The notes: a model not told the origin generated them from the sequence alone. Shown: positions 27,807 to 36,650, counted from the stretch's first letter. The stretch is DNA of 64,000 bases from UBA5078 sp040384465 (GCA_040384465.1 JAZKJF010000005.1:186001-250000), one strand, 5' to 3'. Numbers and translations are program-made.

Positions 27807-28706
27807 TCAGCCCACCATGCTGGAGAGATACAGTCTGGTCAGCGCGTCACCCCACAGCAGGGTGATGAAACCGGCGCCTGCCAGATACGGGCCGAAGGGA
27901 ATCGGAATGTTGCGATCCCGGCCAAGGAACAGCAGCAGAGAGATGCCCACGATGGCACCCACGAGCGACGACAGAATGACGATGAGCAGTAGACTCTGCC
28001 AGCCCATCCAGGCGCCAAGCGCGGCGAGCAATTTGAAATCGCCATAGCCCATGCCTTCCTTTCCTGTCAGCAGTTTGAATGCCCAGTACAGAGACCACAG
28101 TGACAGGTAGCCAACTATCGCTCCCAATACGGCATCGGCGGCTTCTACCTTGGCTTCCGGCAGCAGCGTGTTGACCAGCAGACCGAGCCAGAGCAGAGGG
28201 AGCGTGATATTGTCGGGCAGCAACTGATGATCGAAATCGATCATCGTCAACGCGATCAGCCCCCAGGTCAGTACCAGCAATGCCAGCGTGAGCCACGTGG
28301 CACCGAACTGCCAGGCGACGAGCCCGGAGAGCAGACCGGTGACCAATTCGATAATGGGATAACGTACGGAGATGGATTTCCGGCAACCGGCACAGCGGCC
28401 GCGCAGCAACATATAACTGACAATGGGGATGTTCTGCCAAGCACGAACTGGTGCGTTGCATTGCGGACAGTGGGAATCCGGTTTCACCAGATTGAAGACT
28501 TTGTGTTTGGCGGTGGGATCATCCTTGCTGAACTTCTTTTCGTCCAGCTCCAGAAACTCGCAGCACTGTTGCCGCCATTCGCGTTGCAACATCACCGGCA
28601 CGCGGTAAATCACCACATTCAGAAAACTGCCGACTAGAAGGCCGAGGACGATGGAGAGTACGATCAATACGGTGGCGTTGTTCGCGATCAGGTCAAGCAC
28701 TGTCAT
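27807..28706 (-). CDS. pilD: Type IV prepilin peptidase / N-methyltransferase PilD
   Basis: Inner-membrane aspartic protease that cleaves and N-methylates type IV pilins and type II pseudopilins. The 299 residues have a cytoplasmic zinc motif (C80, C83, C105, C108), about eight TM helices and the two catalytic aspartates in DFDHQLLPD and GMGYGDFKLLA. Both pilins encoded nearby carry the G-F-T-L-I-E site it would cut. Confidence 0.96.
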   Translation of the reverse strand: MTVLDLIANNATVLIVLSIVLGLLVGSFLNVVIYRVPVMLQREWRQQCCEFLELDEKKFSKDDPTAKHKVFNLVKPDSHCPQCNAPVRAWQNIPIVSYMLLRGRCAGCRKSISVRYPIIELVTGLLSGLVAWQFGATWLTLALLVLTWGLIALTMIDFDHQLLPDNITLPLLWLGLLVNTLLPEAKVEAADAVLGAIVGYLSLWSLYWAFKLLTGKEGMGYGDFKLLAALGAWMGWQSLLLIVILSSLVGAIVGISLLLFLGRDRNIPIPFGPYLAGAGFITLLWGDALTRLYLSSMVG

Positions 28707-28727
28707 GAATGTCTCACTTGCGGAAAA

Positions 28728-29957
28728 TTAGACGACCTGGCCCAGTTGGAAGATAGGCAGGTACATGGCGATCATGAGGCCACCGATGAGGGTGCCCAGC
28801 ACCGACATGATGAGTGGTTCCATGAGGCTGGTGAGGCCGTCCACGGCGTTGTCGACTTCCGCCTCATAGTAGGTGGCGCATTTGTCGAGCATGCCATCCA
28901 GTGCGCCCGACTCTTCGCCGATGCCCACCATCTGCGTGATCATCACCGGGAACAGCCCGGTGGTGCGGATGGCAAAATTGAGCTGTTGTCCGGAGCTGAC
29001 GTCATCCTTGATCTTCTTCGTGGCAGTGGAGTAAACGATGTTCCCCGTCGCTCCGGCCACCGAATCGAGTGCATCCACCAATGGCACACCGGCTGCAAAT
29101 GTCGTCGACAAAGTGCGTGTAAATCGGGCATAGCAGGACTTCTCGACGATAGGGCCGATGATGGGGAGTTTCAGTGCCAGCCTATCGACGTTATTGGCAA
29201 AGCCCTTAGAGCGCAGCTTTGCTTCTTTGAACACATATACACCGATCACCAGAAAAATAATGACCTTCCACCAGTGAGCGATGGCCAGATCGGAAAGACC
29301 GAGTACGAACAATGTAAAGGCAGGTAGATCTGCCCCGAAGCTGGAGAAAGTCTCTGCGAACTGTGGCACTACTTTGACGAGCAGGATACCGGTAACCACT
29401 AGAGCGACCACTACCACTGCGATGGGATAGTTCATCGCTTTTTTAATCTTGGACTTGAGTGCTTCAGTCTTTTCTTTGTAAGTGGCAACGCGATCCAGCA
29501 TGGTCTCCAGTGCACCGGACTGTTCGCCTGATTCCACCAGGTTGCAGAACAGTTCGTCGAAATAGCGTGGGTGCTTGCGGATGGAGTCGGCAAAATTATT
29601 ACCGGCAGCGACATCGTCGCGGACCGCACGCACCAGTTGTGCCATGGAGGGATTCTCCAGGCTGTCACCAACGATTTCGAACGACTGTACCAGCGGGATG
29701 CCGGCCTTCATCATCGTTGCCAGCTGGCGACTGAATATCGCGATATCACCGGGAGTGATCTTCTGTTTTCTCGGCCCGAACAGATCCTTGGGTTTGCGTT
29801 TGATCTTGGAAGCATTAATACCCTGTTTGCGCAGTTGCGCTTTCACCAGGGCCTGACTGGCACCAGGCATCTCGCCCTTGGTCTTCTTACCGTTCTTGTC
29901 CGTACCAAACCATAGATAGACGGTTTCGTTGGCGGGAGAGGATGCTTGAGCTGCCAT
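28728..29957 (-). CDS. pilC: Type IV pilus inner-membrane platform protein PilC
   Basis: GspF-family platform protein through which the PilB motor drives pilin addition. The 409 residues have a short N-terminal region and two GspF cytoplasmic domains (IFSRQLATMMKAGIPLVQSF and ARFTRTLSTTFAAGVPLVDA), separated and followed by TM helices near 175-235 and 375-405. Order pilB-pilC-pilD is the standard cluster. Confidence 0.96.
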   Translation of the reverse strand: MAAQASSPANETVYLWFGTDKNGKKTKGEMPGASQALVKAQLRKQGINASKIKRKPKDLFGPRKQKITPGDIAIFSRQLATMMKAGIPLVQSFEIVGDSLENPSMAQLVRAVRDDVAAGNNFADSIRKHPRYFDELFCNLVESGEQSGALETMLDRVATYKEKTEALKSKIKKAMNYPIAVVVVALVVTGILLVKVVPQFAETFSSFGADLPAFTLFVLGLSDLAIAHWWKVIIFLVIGVYVFKEAKLRSKGFANNVDRLALKLPIIGPIVEKSCYARFTRTLSTTFAAGVPLVDALDSVAGATGNIVYSTATKKIKDDVSSGQQLNFAIRTTGLFPVMITQMVGIGEESGALDGMLDKCATYYEAEVDNAVDGLTSLMEPLIMSVLGTLIGGLMIAMYLPIFQLGQVV

Positions 29958-29998
29958 GATAGGTTCCGATGGGTTGAGTACGCTTATTTTCAGTCGCT

Positions 29999-31699
29999 TC
30001 AGGTGACGCGGTTTGCTTCTTCCAGACTGGTCACGCCATTCGCTACTTTGACAAGGGCGGATTGTCGCAGACTATTGAAACCTTCTTTGCGCGCCTGGTC
30101 GGCAATCTCAATGGAGTTGCCGTCCTGCATGATAATACGCGAAATGCCGTCTGTGATGGGAACCACTTCATAGATTCCCAGTCGGCCTTTGTAGCCTTCG
30201 TTGCACGCATCGCAACCCACGGGGCTGAAGAGTCGTAGCCGGGGTAATTGCTCCGCTGTAAAACCAGCCTCGATCAAGACGTTCTCCGGGAGTTTCAATG
30301 GCGCTTTGCAGTGATTGCACAGACGTCGGCAGAGACGCTGAGCGATGATCAGAGTCACCGAGGTGGCCAGATTGAAAGAGGGAATACCCATGTTGCGCAG
30401 ACGCGTCAGGGTTTCTGGTGCGCTGTTGGTGTGAAGGGTCGAGAGCACCAGGTGGCCAGTCTGTGCGGCTTTAATTGCAATCTCGGCGGTCTCCAAATCA
30501 CGGATCTCGCCCACCATGATGACGTCAGGATCCTGACGTAGAAAAGCGCGCAGGGCTGTAGCAAACGTGAAACCGATTTTGGCATTGACCGGCACCTGAT
30601 TGACGCCTTCGAGGTTGATTTCCACCGGATCTTCTGCGGTCGAGATATTAGTTTCAGGCGTATTGAGGATATTCAGGCCGGTATACAACGAGACTGTCTT
30701 CCCGCTGCCAGTTGGCCCTGTTACCAGAATCATGCCTTGGCTTTGCTGCAAGGCGTGCATGTACAGCTTCTTCTGGTCGTCTTCGTAGCCGAGCGCGTCG
30801 ATACCCATCTGGGCGCTGCTCGGGTCGAGGATTCGCAACACCAGTTTCTCACCCCATAACGTGGGGAGAGTGTTGACGCGAAAGTCGATAGCCCGAGTTC
30901 TGGAGAGCTTCATCTTGATGCGGCCGTCCTGTGGCAGGCGCCGTTCCGAGATGTCCATCTGCGACATGATCTTCAAGCGCGACGCGATGCGATTGGCAAT
31001 GTTCAAAGGAGGGCGTGCAATCTCTTTGAGAATGCCGTCAGTACGGAAGCGGATGCGGTAGCTGTGCTCGTAGGGCTCCACATGAATGTCCGAGGCGCCG
31101 ATGCGGATAGCATCCAGCAGCACTTTGTTGACGAAACGCACGATAGGGGTCTCGTCTGCCGCATCCACTGCGTCGTTGGTCCCCGCTTCGCTCTGGGCCA
31201 GTTCGACATTCAGGTTTTCCAGTTCGACGTCATCCAGCAGCCCAAGCAGCGCATCACTGCCTTCCATCTGTTCAATCACCAGATCGATGGCGGGGGACAA
31301 GGTGTTCTCGTCCACGATGATGACATCAGTGCTCAAGCCTGTATGGAACTTGACCTCGTCAAAGGCAGTGACATTGGTGGGGTCGGAGGCCGCAAGGAAG
31401 AGGCGGTTGGAACGACGGAACAGCGGGAGTACACGGTGTTTGCGCAGGAGTTTGGGGTCGACGAGATCTCGGGGGCACTGGCGCAGATCGAAGGCCGATA
31501 AATCCAGCAGCGGCGCACCAAACTCTTCGGACGCTGCGATGGCGATGCGCCCGGAGTCGGCAATGTTGTGCTTCACCAGGTGAGTGACGAAGGGAACCTT
31601 GTCATTGCGCGCCATCCGCAATGCCTCCTCGGCCTGGGCCTGGGTCAACAGTCCATCGGTGACGAGTCGTTTGGCAAGGCCGCTGAGAGTTATGGGCAT
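29999..31699 (-). CDS. pilB: Type IV pilus extension ATPase PilB
   Basis: Hexameric cytoplasmic motor for pilus extension. The 566-residue product has an N-terminal MshEN-type region, Walker A GPTGSGKT at 328-335, an Asp box (GEIRDLETAEIA), a His box and a four-Cys zinc motif (CNHCKAP ... CDACNEGYKG). The start MPITLSGLAKRL at 31699 gives the same length as Pseudomonas PilB; the frame is open to 31807. A TATACT -10 lies about 30 nt upstream. Confidence 0.96.
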   Translation of the reverse strand: MPITLSGLAKRLVTDGLLTQAQAEEALRMARNDKVPFVTHLVKHNIADSGRIAIAASEEFGAPLLDLSAFDLRQCPRDLVDPKLLRKHRVLPLFRRSNRLFLAASDPTNVTAFDEVKFHTGLSTDVIIVDENTLSPAIDLVIEQMEGSDALLGLLDDVELENLNVELAQSEAGTNDAVDAADETPIVRFVNKVLLDAIRIGASDIHVEPYEHSYRIRFRTDGILKEIARPPLNIANRIASRLKIMSQMDISERRLPQDGRIKMKLSRTRAIDFRVNTLPTLWGEKLVLRILDPSSAQMGIDALGYEDDQKKLYMHALQQSQGMILVTGPTGSGKTVSLYTGLNILNTPETNISTAEDPVEINLEGVNQVPVNAKIGFTFATALRAFLRQDPDVIMVGEIRDLETAEIAIKAAQTGHLVLSTLHTNSAPETLTRLRNMGIPSFNLATSVTLIIAQRLCRRLCNHCKAPLKLPENVLIEAGFTAEQLPRLRLFSPVGCDACNEGYKGRLGIYEVVPITDGISRIIMQDGNSIEIADQARKEGFNSLRQSALVKVANGVTSLEEANRVT

Positions 31700-31728
31700 A
31701 GAGTGTCTACAGGCCAGAATATGTCTGG

Positions 31729-31758
31729 AGTATAGATCATCATGGCGGTCCGGGGTAA
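31729..31758 (-). promoter_or_regulatory. Candidate promoter of pilB
   Basis: On the minus strand, TTACCC (31758-31753) and TATACT (31734-31729) are 18 bp apart, placing a transcription start near 31722, about 23 nt before the pilB ATG. The -10 is good and the -35 weak. Confidence 0.4.
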
Positions 31759-31840
31759 GACAGTTGCAATCAGGGCTTCGCGCGTATATGGCAGGTTTTG
31801 GGAGCAAAATTTGGTTCTTGTTTGGCTGATCGTGGCAAAA

Positions 31841-31859
31841 ACTGACAAAAAATGTCAGT
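31841..31859. promoter_or_regulatory. Perfect inverted repeat between pilB and pilA
   Basis: ACTGACA-AAAAA-TGTCAGT is a perfect 7-bp inverted repeat. It lies in the 384-bp divergent region between pilB and pilA, upstream of both candidate promoters, so a regulator site is possible. On the minus strand it is followed by four T, so a weak terminator pointing toward pilB is the other reading. Nothing else gene-like is seen in 31760-32070. Confidence 0.45.
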
Positions 31860-31912
31860 CTGTGCAGGTATCGCTTTGTGACGAGGTTATCAATCCGCTT
31901 TCTGCGAAAATC

Positions 31913-31921
31913 TGCTTATAA
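31913..31921 (+). promoter_or_regulatory. Possible extended -10 promoter element for pilA
   Basis: TGC-TTATAA forms an extended -10 element; no good -35 is seen. An imperfect sigma-54-like site follows at 31980-31996 and is discussed among the findings. Which of the two drives pilA cannot be settled by reading. Confidence 0.25.
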
Positions 31922-32083
31922 AATTTTTAACCTACATTTTTCAATAAGTTAATAAGATAAATTTGGATATGAATAAAAGTTGGCACAGGATGTGATATGT
32001 CTCGTGTAACCGTTTCAAAACCAAGCGGGAATGAGTAGGACCCTGATGTCCAAACCCTTTTTGCAAACCCAAGGAGCAGTACA

Positions 32084-32494
32084 ATGAAAATGAATACCCA
32101 GAAACAACAAGGTTTCACCCTGATCGAATTGATGATCGTTGTGGCGATCATCGGCATTCTGGCCGCTGTGGCTCTGCCTGCCTACCAGACTTATACTCAG
32201 CGTGCGCGTTTTTCTGAAGTAGTTCTGGCAACCTCTCCCTATAAGAGTGCCTACGAAGTTGGTTTGCAGACAGGTAGATTTACTGCGATTACTGATGCTG
32301 ACGCAGGCGTGCTTGGAATTCCAGCGGCTCCAGCGGCGACTGCGAATCTGGCGAGTTTGACAATGGCTGATGGCGTAATCGAAGCTACTGGCACAGCTGC
32401 TGCTGGTGGTGGTGAGTATATAGCTACCCCAAGCTTTACTACGCCAGTCGTATGGACCATCTCCGGTGATTGTCTTACTCTCGGCCTCTGCTGA
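32084..32494 (+). CDS. pilA: Type IV major-pilin-like protein 1
   Basis: Type IVa pilin subunit. After a short basic leader ending QQG, PilD would cleave before FTLIELMIVVAIIGILAAVA, the conserved hydrophobic helix with Glu at mature position 5. The 136-residue precursor ends in a short disulfide loop (C-L-T-L-G-L-C at the very C-terminus), much shorter than the classical D-loop. AAGGAG (32071-32076) is an ideal SD. It is divergent from pilB and followed by a strong hairpin terminator. Confidence 0.93.
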   Translation: MKMNTQKQQGFTLIELMIVVAIIGILAAVALPAYQTYTQRARFSEVVLATSPYKSAYEVGLQTGRFTAITDADAGVLGIPAAPAATANLASLTMADGVIEATGTAAAGGGEYIATPSFTTPVVWTISGDCLTLGLC

Positions 32495-32504
32495 TACAGC
32501 AGGT

Positions 32505-32547
32505 GTAATCTGGAGCCTCCATGTGGGGCTTCAGATTACTTAGTTTT
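32505..32547 (+). terminator. Strong terminator between the two pilin genes
   Basis: A 13-bp stem (32505-32517 with 32527-32539, one G-U pair) with a 9-nt loop is followed by TTAGTTTT. It begins 11 nt after the first pilin stop and would let most transcripts end there while some continue into the second pilin. Confidence 0.8.
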
Positions 32548-32606
32548 GCGTGATTGTTTGGTTAGGGCGGGCTTGACCGCTAGAAACTTGTCGGAGACAT
32601 ATTGAG

Positions 32607-33014
32607 ATGAGCCATACATCGAATCAAAATGGGTTCACACTCATTGAGCTGATGATCGTCGTCGCCATTATCGGCATATTGGCTGCTGTGGCACTCCCCT
32701 CCTATCAAGCCTATTCCACGCGGGCTAAATTCAGTGAAGTTGTGATGGCCGCAAGTCCTTATATGGCAGCCGTTGAGCTGAATATCCAGAGTGGCAGAGC
32801 GCAGGCGCTCACGGATATAAATTCTGGCGCTGACGGTATCCCGCCTGCTGCCGCTGCTACTACTTGGGTAGCCTCTGTGACCGTGACTAACGGCGTTGTG
32901 ATCGCGACGGGTACTGCTGGTGTTGGTGGCCACACCTACACGCTTACGCCCACAATCACAACTCCTATTCAATGGGCCGTTGGCGGTTCATGCGTCGCTG
33001 CAGTACTGTGCTGA
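32607..33014 (+). CDS. Type IV major-pilin-like protein 2
   Basis: Second pilin, 135 residues, with leader ending QNG and the same FTLIELMIVVAIIGILAAVA helix as pilin 1. Similarity continues through the next 30 residues (PSYQAYSTRAKFSEVVMAASPY), then the globular parts diverge, though both end in a C-x5-C tail. GGAGA lies about 10 nt upstream. It is probably a paralogue produced by duplication, either a minor or alternative subunit. The next gene follows closely. Confidence 0.92.
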   Translation: MSHTSNQNGFTLIELMIVVAIIGILAAVALPSYQAYSTRAKFSEVVMAASPYMAAVELNIQSGRAQALTDINSGADGIPPAAAATTWVASVTVTNGVVIATGTAGVGGHTYTLTPTITTPIQWAVGGSCVAAVLC

Positions 33015-33027
33015 CTGATCGAAGGCC

Positions 33028-33780
33028 ATGAACCGTTACACAGCAGCTTTCCTGCACTTTTTACTCAGCCTCTGCATTTTCATTATTTTCATTGGAGCCT
33101 TGCTCCTGTTCTGGTACCCCAGTCCACATTTTTCCGCATCTGGTGGTTGGCAAGGGCTGCGCTTGGTTGCTGCTGTCGATCTGGTCCTTGGGCCTCTATT
33201 GACGTTAATTCTTTTTAATCGCCGCAAGTCCTCGCGAGAGTTGACGCTTGATCTAGGACTGATCTTATTCATACAGCTCGGTGCCCTAGCTTGGGGAGTG
33301 AAAGCAGTCTACGAGCAACGTCCAGTGGCGGTCGTATTCCTCGATAGCAGCTTCTACACAGTGCCAGCTCTGGCCATCACCAGTCAGGGAATAAGCCTCG
33401 ATGTGCTCGAGCCCTTCGGTGAAGAACACCCGGTGATGGTTTACGCACAACGCCCGGAAGCAGGCGAAGAACTCGCACGCTTCAACCGCACCGTGAACGA
33501 AGACCGCATCCCCCCGCATGAACAAACCTGGCTTTATCGCCCCCTGTCTGACAACTTTTCCCGTGTCGTCAGGTCTTCGTTGGATATCGAGGAGATCATG
33601 GCGGCCAATGCCGACATGAAGGCGAAGTTGGAGCAGTTGCTGGAGAGCACTGACACCGCACTCGATGACAACTACTACCTCGCGCTGACCTCACGGTATC
33701 GCAACATCGTGCTCGTATTTGATGTCGCGGGTCATTTGCTGGGCAGTGTGAGTGCGCCCTACAAGACCGGTGAACTCTGA
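33028..33780 (+). CDS. TfpX/TfpZ-type type IV pilin accessory protein
   Basis: The 250 residues have about three N-terminal TM helices (10-31, 45-65, 75-92), then a soluble domain containing VVFLDSSFYTVPA and a C-terminal RYRNIVLVFDVAGHLLG. This pattern matches the TfpX/TfpZ accessory proteins encoded next to certain Pseudomonas and Acinetobacter pilins, which help assembly or stability of their cognate pilin. It starts 13 nt after pilin 2 with GAAGG as SD, so it is most likely dedicated to that pilin. Confidence 0.8.
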   Translation: MNRYTAAFLHFLLSLCIFIIFIGALLLFWYPSPHFSASGGWQGLRLVAAVDLVLGPLLTLILFNRRKSSRELTLDLGLILFIQLGALAWGVKAVYEQRPVAVVFLDSSFYTVPALAITSQGISLDVLEPFGEEHPVMVYAQRPEAGEELARFNRTVNEDRIPPHEQTWLYRPLSDNFSRVVRSSLDIEEIMAANADMKAKLEQLLESTDTALDDNYYLALTSRYRNIVLVFDVAGHLLGSVSAPYKTGEL

Positions 33781-33916
33781 TTCGTCACGGGTGTCGCGGC
33801 TTGATTAATGCCTATAGGTGGTTTAAGGTAGCGCGCTTTTACGCAGACGGTGGCATAGCGGACAGGGCCGTGGTTCGGGGGTTCCGGGGCAGATAAGGCG
33901 TCATGTTGGCCGTGTT

Positions 33917-33946
33917 CAGGTTTCATTCAGCCTCAGCTGATAATAT
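33917..33946 (+). promoter_or_regulatory. Possible extended -10 promoter for the cytochrome c gene
   Basis: TGA-TAATAT (33938-33946) is an extended -10-like element about 55 nt before the cytochrome ATG; the -35 region is poor. The rest of the 33781-33999 gap shows nothing recognisable. Confidence 0.3.
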
Positions 33947-33999
33947 GGGAACCGTCAGAAAGTGAATCAGTTGCACTGCATGTGCCGGAGTAATCGGAA

Positions 34000-34401
34000 A
34001 TGAAAAATGTAAGACTCTCGATCGCGACAATGATGACCGTAGTGCTGGCCACTGCTGCATGTGCCGATGCCGGCGCAGCACCGACCTCCCTTGCCGAAGG
34101 CGTGTACACAAAAGAGCAGGCCGAAATCGGCAAAGCGGTTTTCACCCAGAACTGTTCAAGCTGCCACAACGCAGACTACTACAAGACAGTACTGCAGACT
34201 TGGCGCGGTCAGCCAATGACCTATCTGTTCGAGCAGGTCATGAGTGCAATGCCTGCCGACAAGCCGGGTGCATTGCTGGAAACTGAATACGAAGATGCGT
34301 TTGCGTATATTTTTGAGATGGTGGGTTTCCCCGCTGGTGAGACCCGCTTGGAATACGCCAGCGGCATGATGGACGACATTCCTTTGGCGCCGGCTCCGTA
34401 A
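34000..34401 (+). CDS. Small exported c-type cytochrome
   Basis: Single-haem cytochrome c, 133 residues. The N-terminus is a signal sequence of about 20 residues ending ATAAC, a weak lipobox, so it is either periplasmic or a lipoprotein. Haem is attached at C52-S-S-C55-H56; Met84 in MSAMPADKPG is the probable axial ligand. It is likely an electron carrier, partner unknown. It stands alone, with its own candidate promoter and a perfect terminator behind it. Confidence 0.88.
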   Translation: MKNVRLSIATMMTVVLATAACADAGAAPTSLAEGVYTKEQAEIGKAVFTQNCSSCHNADYYKTVLQTWRGQPMTYLFEQVMSAMPADKPGALLETEYEDAFAYIFEMVGFPAGETRLEYASGMMDDIPLAPAP

Positions 34402-34440
34402 TCAGAGCAGCTCTTTGATCGCAGCAACACCGCATTTCTG

Positions 34441-34477
34441 ACAAGGCCGGGTTCTTTGGAATCCGGCCTTGTTTTTT
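34441..34477 (+). terminator. Terminator after the cytochrome c gene
   Basis: ACAAGGCCGG (34441-34450) pairs perfectly with CCGGCCTTGT (34463-34472) over a 12-nt loop, followed by a run of six T. It overlaps the end of the convergent nuclease gene. Confidence 0.9.
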
Positions 34478-35207
34478 AGTCCACCCCGCAATCGCGCAGC
34501 AGTACAGTGATGCGATTGCGATCCTGATTCGCCAGCCGCAGTTCGTACTTTTCCGCTATTGCCAGCCACTGCCGTGCGTAGTCACAGTGATATTCCTCTC
34601 TGGGCAGATATCTGCTCGGGCCGCGATCACCTTTTTTACGCAGTTCGCTGCGCTCGGTGAGAATCAGATTGCTTGGGTCATTGGCGAAGGCGATTTTCTT
34701 CTCCGGCGGCCAGGCGTCGCCGCCCTGGTTGTGGGCGTAACGCAGTGGGATGACGTGGTCCAGATCAATCTGGGCGGCGACGTTGAAGGTCTTGCCCGTG
34801 TACTCATCGAACCACTCTCCCGTGCGTACTTCACAGTTGCGCGGATTCGTGTAGCTCACTGAGCTGCGGCTGGTCACGGAGAGAATTTCGTGACGGGTGT
34901 TCTGGCAGTCTCCGTCGAAGTCGAGATCGTACTCCCAATCCACGATGTTGAAGTATTTGTCACGACTATCAGGATCGAAGAAAAAACTGTCGGGGCCACC
35001 GCGCGTGAAAGAGTCGGGTTCCTCGCAGCCTGGCATCTCGCAATGATAGGACTGTCCGTCATAGTGCCCGCCGTTTTCATCGAGCGGGCCGGGGTGAGCG
35101 AGAGACAGGCTGCTCATTGTCGATAACAGCAGGAAGGCGAACCAGTGCCACGACTTTTGCACGACGCGCTCGCCTTGCGTCGGGGATGTATTTTTAGAGG
35201 TTCTCAT
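34476..35207 (-). CDS. Secreted HNH-type nuclease (DUF1524/GmrSD-like fold)
   Basis: The 243 residues begin with a basic tail and signal peptide (LSLAHPGP, cleavage near 37). Residues 38-56 form the HPG-x-DENGGHYD...YHCE motif seen in small secreted nucleases. The catalytic part holds D148-L-D150-H151-V-I-P and a downstream DPSNLILTERSELRKKGDRGP with Asn180, as in the HNH-like DUF1524 group; several cysteines suit a periplasmic location. Probable role is extracellular DNA breakdown, which I infer from family only. AAGGAGG gives a clear start. Confidence 0.82.
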   Translation of the reverse strand: MRTSKNTSPTQGERVVQKSWHWFAFLLLSTMSSLSLAHPGPLDENGGHYDGQSYHCEMPGCEEPDSFTRGGPDSFFFDPDSRDKYFNIVDWEYDLDFDGDCQNTRHEILSVTSRSSVSYTNPRNCEVRTGEWFDEYTGKTFNVAAQIDLDHVIPLRYAHNQGGDAWPPEKKIAFANDPSNLILTERSELRKKGDRGPSRYLPREEYHCDYARQWLAIAEKYELRLANQDRNRITVLLRDCGVD

Positions 35208-35253
35208 CTTGCCTCCTTTTGCTGATTGAATTCGTTGCTGGCGTTATCTGCTC

Positions 35254-36093
35254 TTAGTCGAACCGCATCGACAGATCAATCGCCTTGCAGTCTTTGGTCA
35301 GCGCGCCGATGGAAATGTAGTCCACGCCGGTCTCGGCAATCGCCACCAGGGTGTCCTGATTGATGCCGCCAGAGGCCTCCAGTCGAGCGCGTCCGCTGGT
35401 GATCATGACCGCTTCACGCATGGCATTCAATTCAAAGTTATCCAGCATGATGGTCTGTGCTTCAGTGTTTAGCGCCTCCCGCAATTGCGTCAGCGTTTCC
35501 ACTTCGACTTCCACAGGTTTGTCCGGGTGCAGCGCTCTGGCGCGCTGCACGGCTGCGGTAATGGAGCCACAGGCACTGATGTGGTTCTCCTTGATGAGGA
35601 ATGCATCATAGAGGCCAATGCGGTGATTGTGGCAACCGCCAACGGCGACCGCGTACTTCTGGGCGGTGCGCAGCCCCGGCAGAGTTTTGCGGGTATCCAA
35701 TAGACGCACGCCTGTATGAGCGACCAGACTGGCGTAGTGGCGACTGACGGTGGCAGTTCCCGAAAGAGTCTGCAGGAAATTCAGCGCGCAGCGCTCTGCC
35801 GTCAGCAGATGTCTGGCGCTGCCCTGCAAGGTGACCAACCGCTGGTTCGCCTCCACGGTGTCGCCGTCCTGTGCATACCAGACGATCTGCAGAGCGAGGT
35901 CTACCTGTCGCAATACTTCATCCACCCACGCCGTTCCGCATAAAACCGCTTGCTCACGGCTGAGGATGTAAGCGGTGGCGACTGCTGTCTCGGCGATCAG
36001 CTGAGCGGTAATGTCACCGCTGCCAACGTCCTCGCGCAGTGCGTTGGCAACAGTGATGGGCAGGTCTGCCGGAAGTTGGGGTTTGCTGTTCAT
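35254..36093 (-). CDS. nadC: Nicotinate-nucleotide pyrophosphorylase (carboxylating) NadC
   Basis: Quinolinate phosphoribosyltransferase of de novo NAD synthesis. The 279 residues include REDVGSGDITAQL near the N-terminus, the PRPP/substrate-binding ARHLLTAERCALNFLQ, DTRKTLPGLR, GGCHNHRIGLYDAFLIKENH and a C-terminal LEASGGINQDTL...DYISIGALT. All active-site motifs are in place. AAGGAAG precedes the ATG at 36093. Confidence 0.97.
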   Translation of the reverse strand: MNSKPQLPADLPITVANALREDVGSGDITAQLIAETAVATAYILSREQAVLCGTAWVDEVLRQVDLALQIVWYAQDGDTVEANQRLVTLQGSARHLLTAERCALNFLQTLSGTATVSRHYASLVAHTGVRLLDTRKTLPGLRTAQKYAVAVGGCHNHRIGLYDAFLIKENHISACGSITAAVQRARALHPDKPVEVEVETLTQLREALNTEAQTIMLDNFELNAMREAVMITSGRARLEASGGINQDTLVAIAETGVDYISIGALTKDCKAIDLSMRFD

Positions 36094-36119
36094 TGCGAGG
36101 TGCTTCCTTGTAAGACTGC

Positions 36120-36650
36120 TCAGGGGATGTAGCGCAGTGCCAGCTGATCGCCGCGCTGAGTGAATTCAACATGACGCAATGCACTCATGCCCAGCAGGAC
36201 GGTGTTGCCGGTCATGGCCGGATTGATACTGGCGCGCACATCGGTGAGCAGGATGTCGCCGATCTGCAATTCCGCAATCGTGGCTGCGTACACGACGAGA
36301 TCGCCATTCGCGGTGCTGGCCCGTATCGGAGTGCCGCGTTCGAGGCCCGCGCTGCGCGCCAGCTCCTCGGGCAACACCACATCCGTTGCGCCGGTGTCGA
36401 GCAGGAAGACAGCGCGCGCCTCATTGATGAATCCCCCGGTGACATAGTGACCCTGTCGGTTTCTGAGCAGCTCGACCACGACACTGCCATCGTTGCCAAC
36501 AACGCTCACCGGATTCTGGTTAGGGTTGTCGCGATGCTCCAGCAGGTTGTCGAAGAAGAGAGTGAGCAGGCCCAGCCCCAGCACACAGCTGATGATCAGC
36601 ATGGAAAGGCCGATGGGTCTGGTGGGATGAGGCTGCTCTGGTTGACTCAT
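36120..36650 (-). CDS. Membrane-anchored retropepsin-like aspartic protease
   Basis: The 176 residues have one TM segment at about 14-34 and a periplasmic clan AA aspartic protease domain. The active site is D85-T-G87 in FLLDTGATDVVLP, and the domain ends LLGMSALRHVEF, both as in the TIGR02281-type single-domain proteases common in proteobacteria. These presumably act as dimers; substrates are unknown. It is the upstream neighbour of nadC on the same strand. Confidence 0.88.
   Translation of the reverse strand: MSQPEQPHPTRPIGLSMLIISCVLGLGLLTLFFDNLLEHRDNPNQNPVSVVGNDGSVVVELLRNRQGHYVTGGFINEARAVFLLDTGATDVVLPEELARSAGLERGTPIRASTANGDLVVYAATIAELQIGDILLTDVRASINPAMTGNTVLLGMSALRHVEFTQRGDQLALRYIP

Noticed and set aside
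28227..28637. Plus-strand frame opposite pilD
   Set aside because: Antisense to the conserved prepilin peptidase; no promoter, ribosome site or family resemblance.
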